NCBI GenBank assembly: GCA_031276435.1 | Contig: JAISNB010000155.1 | Span: forward strand, 1-9,741 | From: Burkholderiaceae bacterium | GTDB lineage: Bacteria > Pseudomonadota > Gammaproteobacteria > Burkholderiales > Burkholderiaceae_C | DNA length: 9,741 nt | Direction: 5' to 3' | In this document: positions 1 through 4,732 of the stretch, piece by piece | Layout: every line of letters begins with the position of its first letter | How positions within the stretch are numbered: the stretch's first letter is position 1 | Program-made: the position numbers and the translations under genes | The notes under the pieces: generated by a model | What the model saw: only the letters and a program-made list of their open reading frames with translations | The model's database searches: none | Told to the model about the DNA's origin: nothing

Positions 1-129
1 GCCACAGTCAGGGTCACTGTGCAAGTCCCTGTACCGGCCAACAACCCCGTTGCCTTGATTGGTTTGGCTTTGGGCATGCTGGGCGCTGGTGGATTTATTC
101 TGCGTCGCAGGCGCAAACAGGTGCAGTAA
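1..129 (+). CDS. C-terminal fragment of an exported protein with an IPTL/PEP-CTERM-like sorting tail
   Basis: Only the last 42 codons are in the window, read in frame 1 and ending with TAA at 127-129. The fragment starts with alternating valine/threonine residues typical of a beta strand. It then has the three-part C-terminus of bacterial sorting signals: a short proline motif (VPVPANNP), a hydrophobic helix of about 18 residues rich in Gly, Ala and Leu, and a basic end (RRRRK). Many betaproteobacterial surface or extracellular-matrix proteins end like this (IPTL-CTERM and PEP-CTERM families) and are processed by an exosortase-type protease. The main body lies outside the window, so its function cannot be named. 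A terminator follows 36 bases after the stop, so this is the last gene of its transcript. It is probably unrelated to the iron genes. Confidence 0.72.
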   Translation, partial: ATVRVTVQVPVPANNPVALIGLALGMLGAGGFILRRRRKQVQ

Positions 130-165
130 AGCGGTGAAATAGCGCGTGGGAAAGCCGTACTGTTC

Positions 166-193
166 AAAAGCCACTCTTCGGGGCGGCTTTTTT
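166..193 (+). terminator. Intrinsic terminator after the first gene
   Basis: AAAAGCC at 166-172 pairs with GGCTTTT at 185-191. Inside this stem are one A/C mismatch and a three-pair inner helix closed by the very stable C(TTCG)G tetraloop at 177-180. The 3' arm runs into a T tract at 188-193. It lies 36 bases after the stop of the partial gene and ends its transcript. The A-rich 5' arm would also give a U tract on the other strand, so it may work in both directions and could stop transcription coming leftward from fbp. Confidence 0.85.
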
Positions 194-238
194 GTGGGCT
201 TTATCTTTATGATCTTCGCTTTGCTTTGTGTTGGAGTA

Positions 239-307
239 CCCCTCACCCGGCGCTTCGCGCCACCCTCTTTCCAAGGGGCGAGGGGGAAGAATATGAATGT
301 GCGGCAC
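239..307. repeat. Intergenic C-rich/G-rich repeat unit, copy A
   Basis: The copy opens with CCCCTCACCC and has a G-rich second half containing AAGGGGCGAGGG. It closes with AAGAATATGAATG followed by GCGGC, which resembles the closing segments of copies B and C. Unlike the others it carries a perfect small hairpin, GGCGC-TTC-GCGCC, at 249-261 directly after the opening block. The C-rich and G-rich halves can fold on each other. This looks like a member of a dispersed, non-coding repeat family. I do not know its name. Confidence 0.6.
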
Positions 308-312
308 AGAAC

Positions 313-392
313 CCCCTCACCCTGACCCTCTCCCCCTAAAGGGGGCGAGGGCAAGAAGTATAAATGCGCCGCGCATGCTCAAGGGGCGAGGG
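313..392. repeat. Intergenic C-rich/G-rich repeat unit, copy B
   Basis: This is a direct repeat of copy A, starting 74 bases further on with the same CCCCTCACCC opening. CCCTC-T-CCCCC (326-336) pairs with GGGGG-C-GAGGG (341-351) around a TAAA loop, giving a strong hairpin. The closing segment AAGAAGTATAAATGCGCC and the following GCATGCTCAAGG match copy C closely. A second G-rich block, AAGGGGCGAGGG (381-392), ends the copy, so part of the unit is duplicated again. Confidence 0.6.
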
Positions 393-403
393 TATTAATT
401 TGT

Positions 404-417
404 GGCGCGTTCGCGCC
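404..417. other. Small perfect hairpin
   Basis: GGCGCGTTCGCGCC is self-complementary over its whole length. It closely resembles the GGCGC-TTC-GCGCC hairpin inside repeat copy A at 249-261, which suggests that small hairpin modules move or are copied within this region. No T tract follows, so it is not a terminator. Confidence 0.45.
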
Positions 418-430
418 GTTCATGGAGGCA

Positions 431-561
431 ATGGATTGCCGCGTCGCTTCGCTCCTCGCAATGACGGGAGATTAGGGGTTCGTTCCCGTGGAGAGCATTT
501 CGCTATTGCAAGCACTGTTTAACTCGTCATTGCGAGTGGATTTAGCCCTGTGGTAATCCAT
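431..561. repeat. MITE-like element with inverted CGTCATTGCGAG arms
   Basis: The left arm contains ATGGATTGCC (431-440) and CTCGCAATGACG (455-466). The right arm contains CGTCATTGCGAG (525-536) and GGTAATCCAT (552-561). The 12-base blocks are perfect inverse complements and the outer 10-base blocks match at 9 of 10. The stretches between the blocks of each arm differ, and a 58-base spacer separates the arms. On the minus strand the left arm contains GCGAAGC, a heptamer known to form an unusually stable mini-hairpin. From memory, the CATTGCGAG/GCAATCC motif recurs between genes in many unrelated bacteria. No transposase and no clear target duplication are visible. Confidence 0.7.
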
Positions 562-611
562 GCGGTTTCATTTTGGCAATACTTCTTTCGTTTGTGCCGC
601 GCGGAAAATTT

Positions 612-684
612 CCCCTCACCCTGGTCCCCTTGAAGGGGACAGGGGAAGAATTACACATGCGCCACGCTTGCTCAAGGAGCAAAA
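612..684. repeat. Intergenic C-rich/G-rich repeat unit, copy C
   Basis: This third direct copy opens with the same CCCCTCACCC block. It carries the hairpin GTCCCC-TTGAA-GGGGAC (624-640), then AAGAATTACACATGCGCC and GCTTGCTCAAGG, which parallel copy B. It lies 41 bases beyond the fbp stop. Seen from fbp it is a hairpin without a U tract, so it is only a weak candidate for the end of that transcript. Confidence 0.6.
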
Positions 685-724
685 GTAAAAGTGGTCTGCG
701 GTTCCAGATCGTCAACAGGTTTTC

Positions 725-1750
725 TCAAGCCCCGGTGTCGGCTTGCAAGTGGTAGGCTGTGACGCGCTCCACTTCGTTTTTGCTGCCCAGGATGACACTG
801 GTGCGCTCGTGCAGGCTGGCCGGTTGCACATCCAGGATGCGCTGGCGCGCGTTGGTGGCGCCGCCGCCGGCTTGTTCGATGAGCCAGGCCATGGGGTTGG
901 CCTCGTACATCAGGCGCAGTTTGCCGGGTTTTGCGGGGTCGCGCCTGTCCCACGGGTACATGAAGATTCCGCCGCGCGTCATGATGCGGTGCACGTCGGC
1001 GACCATGCTGGCGACCCAGCGCATGTTGTAGTCCTTGCCCAGCGGGCCTTGCGTGCCAGCCAGGCATTCGTCGATGTAGCGGCGCATTGGTGTTTGCCAG
1101 TGCCGCATGTTGCTCATGTTGATGGCAAATTCCCGCGTGTCCGCGGGGATGCGCATGTTGTTGTCGGTCAATATGAAGGAGCCTTGCTCGCGGTCGAGTG
1201 TGAACATGGCCACGCCGTCGCCCACGGTGAGCACCAGTGTGGTTTGCGGGCCGTAGAGGCAGTAGCCAGCGGCCACCTGCTGGCGGCCCGGTTGCAGAAA
1301 GTCGCGCTCTTGCACGGTGTTGTGCCCGCCCTCGGGCATGTGCAACACGCTGAAGATGGTGCCAATGCTCACGTTGACGTCGATGTTGCTCGATCCGTCC
1401 AGCGGGTCGAACAGCAGCAGGTATTCGCCGCGCGGATAGCGGTTGGGCACCACGTGGATGGTTTCCATTTCTTCGCTGGCCATGGCGGCCAGGTGGCCGC
1501 CCCATTCGTTGGCTTCGATCAGCACTTCGTTGGCGAGGATGTCGAGCTTTTTCTGCACTTCGCCCTGCACGTTTTCGCTGCTGGCTGTGCCCAGCACGCC
1601 GCCGAGCGCGCCTTTGTTGACGCAAAGGCTGATGCGCTTGCAGGCGCGCGCCACCACTTCCAGCAGCAGCCGAAGCTGGCCGGGAATGTGCTGGTTGACG
1701 CGCTGCTGTTCAACCAGGTAGCGGGTCAGGGAGATGCTGCGGTTTGGCAT
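725..1750 (-). CDS. fbp: Class I fructose-1,6-bisphosphatase
   Basis: This cytoplasmic enzyme removes the 1-phosphate from fructose 1,6-bisphosphate, the committed step of gluconeogenesis and part of the Calvin cycle where present. The 341-residue length is normal for class I. The signature metal and substrate residues are all present: the KKLD segment near residue 69, ASEE at 91-94, and DPLDGSSNID at 115-124, which binds the catalytic magnesium ions. The C-terminal half has RGGIFMYPWD, the KLRLMYEANPMAW block and the closing SKNEVERVT segment. The start at 1748-1750 gives the usual N-terminus just before ISLTRYLVEQQR, although no good Shine-Dalgarno sequence precedes it. The gene diverges from the iron permease across 128 bases and ends beside intergenic repeats. 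I see no functional link to the iron genes. Confidence 0.97.
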   Translation of the reverse strand: MPNRSISLTRYLVEQQRVNQHIPGQLRLLLEVVARACKRISLCVNKGALGGVLGTASSENVQGEVQKKLDILANEVLIEANEWGGHLAAMASEEMETIHVVPNRYPRGEYLLLFDPLDGSSNIDVNVSIGTIFSVLHMPEGGHNTVQERDFLQPGRQQVAAGYCLYGPQTTLVLTVGDGVAMFTLDREQGSFILTDNNMRIPADTREFAINMSNMRHWQTPMRRYIDECLAGTQGPLGKDYNMRWVASMVADVHRIMTRGGIFMYPWDRRDPAKPGKLRLMYEANPMAWLIEQAGGGATNARQRILDVQPASLHERTSVILGSKNEVERVTAYHLQADTGA

Positions 1751-1836
1751 GGGATGAGGGGGAAATTGTGGCTGGCGGGTTGGGCCGGATTATGTGCCCG
1801 TTTGGAGCGCTGGCGCGGGCCGGTGGGGCGCAATGA

Positions 1837-1856
1837 GATAATAGGAATAATTCTTA
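1837..1856 (+). promoter_or_regulatory. Fur-box-like operator before the iron permease
   Basis: Bases 1837-1855 match 13 of 19 positions of the classical GATAATGATAATCATTATC Fur box. An overlapping 7-1-7 dyad, TAGGAAT-A-ATTCTTA (1842-1856), is symmetrical at 6 of 7 pairs. It ends 22 bases before the permease start, inside an AT-rich island in otherwise GC-rich DNA. GATAAT at 1837-1842 could also serve as the -10 box, but I found no convincing -35. Binding of iron-loaded Fur here would repress the permease and perhaps affect the divergent fbp promoter. Confidence 0.62.
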
Positions 1857-1865
1857 ACACGATCC

Positions 1866-1871
1866 AAGAGG
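1866..1871 (+). promoter_or_regulatory. Ribosome binding site of the iron permease
   Basis: AAGAGG lies 7 bases before the ATG at 1879. This supports that start, which also gives a clean signal peptide. Confidence 0.7.
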
Positions 1872-1878
1872 CATCCAG

Positions 1879-3813
1879 ATGCTGAAAAAGTCCTTGATCG
1901 CGGCACTGCTGGCCGTGGCGGCATGGCTGGCGCAGGCGACCACTGGGGATTACGAGGTGATGATCAGCGACATCGAGGGGCGGCTGGAGCGCACCTCGCA
2001 GGCTTACCGCAAGCAGCAGATCGAAGAGGCCAAGAGTGCGGTGCAGATGGCGTATTTCGAGGTGTTTGAAAACCTGGAAGGGCCGATCCGCATCAACTTC
2101 TCGGCGGCCAGGAGTTTCGAGATGGAAGCGGCTTTTGGCGAGATTCGGCGCATGATCATGGACGGGCGGCCCGCGGACGAGGTGGACGCGCGCATTGGCT
2201 GGCTGAAGCAGCAGTTGCGTGCCGTGCAGCCCAAAATCGAGGCCGGGCACACGTTGCAGGCGCAGGGCACGCATGGCGCTTTCGAGAACGACCGGATTGC
2301 CGCCTACTGGCACGAGCATTACCGCCTGATCGATGACATGCTGGCCGAGGCCGTGGGCCTGTACCAGCAGGGGCAGGGCGCGCAGGCGCGCGCGAAGATC
2401 CAGCAGGCGCAGTTCGACGGCTTCAAGAACTCCGAGATGGAGATTGCCATCCGCACGCACCGTTCGTCGCGAGACACGCAAAAACTCAATCAGGCGTTCA
2501 GCGCCCTGATGGATATGGCCAGCGCGCCGGGGCAGATGACCCGGTTTGGCTACGCCGTGACCACGCTGTTGCAAGACATTGAAGAGCAGCTCGAAGACTT
2601 GCCGGTTCCCGCCAGCGCGCAGGCCAATGCCATGGCCGATCCGGCCACCGCCGATGGCGCGGCAAGCGGCGTCGACTGGGCGCAGGTGGCGCGCGACATT
2701 GACGCGGCCATTGCCAGGGCCATCGCGCTGTACGAGGGCGGACAAGCCCAGGCGGCGATTGGGGCGGTGCAGGACAGTTATTTCGATCTGTTTGAAGCCT
2801 CTGGCATGGAAAGCCGCGTGGGCGCGCGCGACGCGGCGGCCAAGCTGCGCATGGAGGGGCATTTCACCAGACTGATTGGCCTGATGAAGGCGCAAAAACC
2901 GCTGTCCGAGCTTCAGGCGCAGGCGCAGGCGCTGTCGACCGATGTGGCGCAGGCCGCGGCGCAACTGGGCGGCAGCGGCGCGCAAACGCCCTGGGCGCTG
3001 GCGCTCATGAGCCTGGTCATCATCTTGCGCGAGGGGCTTGAGGCGCTGCTGATCGTGGCCGCCATCGTGGCCTATCTGGTCAAGAACGAACACCGCGACA
3101 AGTTGCCGCTGATTCGCCAATCGGTCATCGTGGCGCTGGCCGCCAGTTTTCTGACCGCGGCGGCGTTTTACGCGCTGTTCAAGAACGCGGGCGCGCAGCG
3201 CGAGCTGCTGGAAGGCTTCACCATGATTGTGGCCGTGGTGGTGCTCTTTGGCATGAGCTACTGGCTCATTTCCAAGGCCGAGGCCGAGCGCTGGAAAGCC
3301 TATCTGGACAACCGGATTTCCGCCGCGCTGCTGAGCAAAGGCTCCTTGTTCGGGCTGTGGTTTGCCAGTTTCCTGGCGGTGTACCGCGAAGGCGCGGAAA
3401 CCGTGCTGTTCTACCAGGCGCTGCTGGCCGATGCGTCGGGCATGGCGGACTATATGGCGCTGCTGGGCGGCTTTGCGCTGGGTTGCGCGATTCTGGTGGC
3501 GGTGTATTTCGTCATGCGCTTCAGTGTGGTCAAGCTGCCGCTCAAACCCTTTTTCATCGTCACTGGCGGCTTCATGTACCTGATGGCCTTTGTGTTCGCG
3601 GGCAAGAGCGTGATGGAGCTGATCGAGGGCAAACTCTTCACGCCCACGCTGTGGAGCCAGGTGCCCGAAATTCCCCTGCTTGGCATCCATCCCTACCGCG
3701 AAACGGTCATTCCGCAGCTTGTGCTGGTGCTGGCGGCTGTGGTGGCGTTGCTGGTCATGCGCGGCAGAAGGCCCGGGCCGCCTGCCCATTCGCCAGCGGC
3801 GGCAGAGGCCTGA
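1879..3813 (+). CDS. fetM: FTR1-family iron permease with large periplasmic domain (FetM/Cj1658-like)
   Basis: This is an inner-membrane permease thought to import ferric or oxidised ferrous iron from the periplasm. The 644-residue protein starts with a signal peptide (1-20, cleavage after AQA). A helical periplasmic region follows (21-370), made of three related repeats near residues 24-93, 147-213 and 266-336. Each repeat has a Tyr-rich helix, then a Q..YFD/FE..ME motif. The membrane domain spans about 372-629 with roughly seven helices. It has both REGxE iron motifs, REGLE at 384-388 and REGAE at 503-507, the glutamates expected to carry iron. A short Pro/Ala tail ends the protein. The small EfeU-type permeases have about 280 residues, whereas P19-associated forms are long like this one. 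An 80-base gap with its own promoter leads to P19. The symbol follows the E. coli FetMP naming. Confidence 0.93.
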   Translation: MLKKSLIAALLAVAAWLAQATTGDYEVMISDIEGRLERTSQAYRKQQIEEAKSAVQMAYFEVFENLEGPIRINFSAARSFEMEAAFGEIRRMIMDGRPADEVDARIGWLKQQLRAVQPKIEAGHTLQAQGTHGAFENDRIAAYWHEHYRLIDDMLAEAVGLYQQGQGAQARAKIQQAQFDGFKNSEMEIAIRTHRSSRDTQKLNQAFSALMDMASAPGQMTRFGYAVTTLLQDIEEQLEDLPVPASAQANAMADPATADGAASGVDWAQVARDIDAAIARAIALYEGGQAQAAIGAVQDSYFDLFEASGMESRVGARDAAAKLRMEGHFTRLIGLMKAQKPLSELQAQAQALSTDVAQAAAQLGGSGAQTPWALALMSLVIILREGLEALLIVAAIVAYLVKNEHRDKLPLIRQSVIVALAASFLTAAAFYALFKNAGAQRELLEGFTMIVAVVVLFGMSYWLISKAEAERWKAYLDNRISAALLSKGSLFGLWFASFLAVYREGAETVLFYQALLADASGMADYMALLGGFALGCAILVAVYFVMRFSVVKLPLKPFFIVTGGFMYLMAFVFAGKSVMELIEGKLFTPTLWSQVPEIPLLGIHPYRETVIPQLVLVLAAVVALLVMRGRRPGPPAHSPAAAEA

Positions 3814-3824
3814 GCGCCGTGGCG

Positions 3825-3854
3825 TTCAGGCGGGCGATGCGCCCAATATATAAT
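3825..3854 (+). promoter_or_regulatory. Promoter of the P19 gene
   Basis: A perfect -10 box TATAAT (3849-3854) lies 18 bases downstream of TTCAGG (3825-3830), a moderate -35 match. It sits between the permease stop and the P19 start, with the ATG 39 bases after the -10. P19 can therefore be transcribed separately from the permease. The -10 overlaps the Fur-box-like sequence. Confidence 0.65.
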
Positions 3855-3873
3855 AAGAATGATTGTCATTTAT
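3849..3873 (+). promoter_or_regulatory. Overlapping Fur boxes on the P19 promoter
   Basis: Two frames of the 19-base Fur consensus fit, offset by six bases: 3849-3867 matches at 14 of 19 and 3855-3873 at 12 of 19. The core is the dyad AATGA-TTG-TCATT (3858-3870). Such hexamer arrays allow two Fur dimers to bind overlapping sites. Because the array covers the -10 box, bound Fur would block RNA polymerase directly. Confidence 0.75.
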
Positions 3874-3881
3874 TTCCAACC

Positions 3882-3888
3882 AAAGGAG
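3882..3888 (+). promoter_or_regulatory. Strong ribosome binding site of P19
   Basis: AAAGGAG ends 5 bases before the ATG at 3894. It fixes the start there, although the same frame is open much further upstream, inside the permease gene. Confidence 0.85.
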
Positions 3889-3893
3889 TGTTT

Positions 3894-4430
3894 ATGAAGC
3901 TGAATGTTGTTCTGGGCCTGAGCGCGGCTTGCCTGCTTGCCGGTGGCGCGGCCCATGCGTTCGAGGAGTTTCCCGCGGGCGAGCCGGTCAAGGCCAACGA
4001 GATGGAAATCGCGGCCGTGTACCTGGAGCCTATCGACATGGAGCCGCGCGGCATGGGTTTGTCAGCCGCGCAGTCCGACATCCATCTGGAAGCGGACATC
4101 CACGCGCTGGAAGGCAACAAAAACGGCTTTGGCGCCGGGGAATGGATGCCGTACCTGACCATCAACTACACGCTGGTCAACACCGATACCGGCCAGAAGC
4201 AGGAAGGCACGTTCATGCCGATGGTGGCGGGCGACGGCCCGCACTACGGGCAAAACATCAAGATGATGGGCGTGGGCAACTACAAGGTGACCTACCACAT
4301 TCAGCCGCCGTCGGCTGGCGGCCTGCACCGCCACACCGATGCCAACACCGGCGTGGGCCGCTGGTGGAAGCCGTTTGACGCGACTTTCGAGTTCAAGTAC
4401 GTCGGACTCGACAAGAAGAAAAGCAAGTAA
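3894..4430 (+). CDS. fetP: P19/FetP-family periplasmic iron- and copper-binding protein (Tp34 family)
   Basis: This is a soluble periplasmic protein of 178 residues that works with the FTR1 permease in iron uptake. Family members bind copper and iron at the edge of an immunoglobulin-like dimer. Residues 1-22 form a signal peptide ending AHA, and the mature protein starts FEEFPAGEP, a typical P19 opening. Candidate metal ligands are H64 and E66 (in DIHLEADIH), M110 and H117 (in FMPMVAGDGPHYG), and H147 in LHRHTD. The 46, 7 and 30 residue spacings of H64, M110, H117 and H147 agree with my memory of the FetP copper site. YKVTYHIQPP and WWKPF are other family landmarks. The start is fixed by a good ribosome binding site. 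A Fur-controlled promoter precedes the gene and a strong terminator lies 116 bases after it. Confidence 0.94.
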   Translation: MKLNVVLGLSAACLLAGGAAHAFEEFPAGEPVKANEMEIAAVYLEPIDMEPRGMGLSAAQSDIHLEADIHALEGNKNGFGAGEWMPYLTINYTLVNTDTGQKQEGTFMPMVAGDGPHYGQNIKMMGVGNYKVTYHIQPPSAGGLHRHTDANTGVGRWWKPFDATFEFKYVGLDKKKSK

Positions 4431-4546
4431 CAGCCCCATGGCGACGACGGTGCGTTTTGCCGCCGCCGCTGGCCGGATTTCTCATCCGTGGGGAATCCAA
4501 CCGCGGCAGGGCACACCGGCGGCGCAAACGCGGCTTGAGCGGCTTG

Positions 4547-4577
4547 ACAAGGACGCCTGTGGGGCGTCCTTGTTTTT
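4547..4577 (+). terminator. Strong intrinsic terminator after P19
   Basis: ACAAGGACGCC (4547-4557) and GGCGTCCTTGT (4563-4573) form a perfect 11-pair stem around the loop TGTGG, followed by five T (4573-4577). It lies 116 bases after the P19 stop and 155 bases before the next gene. It would end most transcripts from the P19 promoter and lower expression of the downstream transporter genes relative to P19. Confidence 0.9.
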
Positions 4578-4690
4578 GGCGGACGCGCGCCTTTGCGGAT
4601 GTAAGACAATGCCGGGGCCGCGCGGCGACGGCGGCAGCGGCGTCGCCGACAAGGCGGCGCGTCCGGGTCCGTGGTTTGCGGCCTTTTTTT
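4551..4690 (+). promoter_or_regulatory. Possible attenuator: four alternately complementary segments
   Basis: GGACGC occurs at 4551-4556 and 4581-4586, and its complement GCGTCC at 4564-4569 and 4659-4664. Segments 1 and 2 are the two arms of the terminator. Segment 3 could instead pair with segment 2, or with segment 4 over eight pairs (GGACGCGC 4581-4588 with GCGCGTCC 4657-4664). A T tract also follows at 4684-4690. This is the layout of a switchable leader, but six-base complementarity can arise by chance in GC-rich DNA, and no ligand or leader peptide is apparent. Confidence 0.3.
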
Positions 4691-4732
4691 CTTTTTCTTC
4701 AAACGCATGAATTCGTGCGGCCAACCGCAAGC

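Larger units (their letters stand above)
130..724. other. 595-base gene-free region filled with intergenic repeats
   Basis: No credible coding sequence was found. Open frames here run through repeats and have no ribosome binding site. The region holds a terminator (166-193), three copies of a C-rich/G-rich repeat unit, a small perfect hairpin at 404-417 and a long inverted-repeat element at 431-561. Bases 562-611 and 685-724 show nothing recognisable. The region separates the tail of a rightward gene from the tail of the leftward fbp gene, so it lies between two converging transcripts and needs no promoters. Confidence 0.8.
4431..4732 (+). other. 302-base structured gap between P19 and the DUF2318 gene
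   Basis: No gene is supported here. The gap holds an intrinsic terminator (4547-4577), an 8-pair hairpin CGGCGACG/CGTCGCCG (4623-4648), and a T-rich tract (4684-4699) directly after GCGGCC. GCGGCC (4678-4683) can pair with GGCCGC (4616-4621) and enclose that hairpin. I found no convincing promoter for the downstream genes, and no Fur-like sequence. Expression of the five genes beyond may therefore depend on read-through past the terminator or on a promoter I cannot recognise. Confidence 0.6.

Noticed and set aside
239..684. CRISPR array
   Set aside because: There are only three imperfect copies with irregular spacing and internal hairpins of differing sequence, and no cas genes.
573..755. 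A 60-codon frame across repeat copy C
   Set aside because: It is repeat-derived, overlaps the 3' end of fbp, and has no ribosome binding site or recognisable protein pattern.
1786..1794. CATAAT on the minus strand as the fbp -10 box
   Set aside because: No -35-like sequence lies at a suitable distance, so the promoter cannot be supported.
743..1885. A 380-codon plus-strand frame opposite fbp
   Set aside because: It is a His/Val/Ala-rich antisense shadow. The fbp protein on the other strand is unmistakable over its full length.
1726..3789. A 687-codon open frame on the minus strand opposite the iron permease
   Set aside because: It is rich in His, Arg and Gln with no domain pattern, as expected for the antisense frame of a GC-rich gene. 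The plus-strand gene has a signal peptide, REGxE motifs, a ribosome binding site and a Fur box.
3357..3893. A longer version of P19 starting inside the permease gene
   Set aside because: The added part is frame-shifted permease sequence. The strong ribosome binding site and signal peptide place the start at 3894.
4609..4710. A 33-residue leader peptide (MPGPRGDGG start) before the DUF2318 gene
   Set aside because: It has no ribosome binding site and no run of regulatory codons. Its amino acids reflect the GC-rich hairpins and T tract.
4457..4732. A 92-residue N-terminal extension of the DUF2318 protein
   Set aside because: It is arginine-rich, spans the terminator, and precedes a clear membrane-helix start at 4733.
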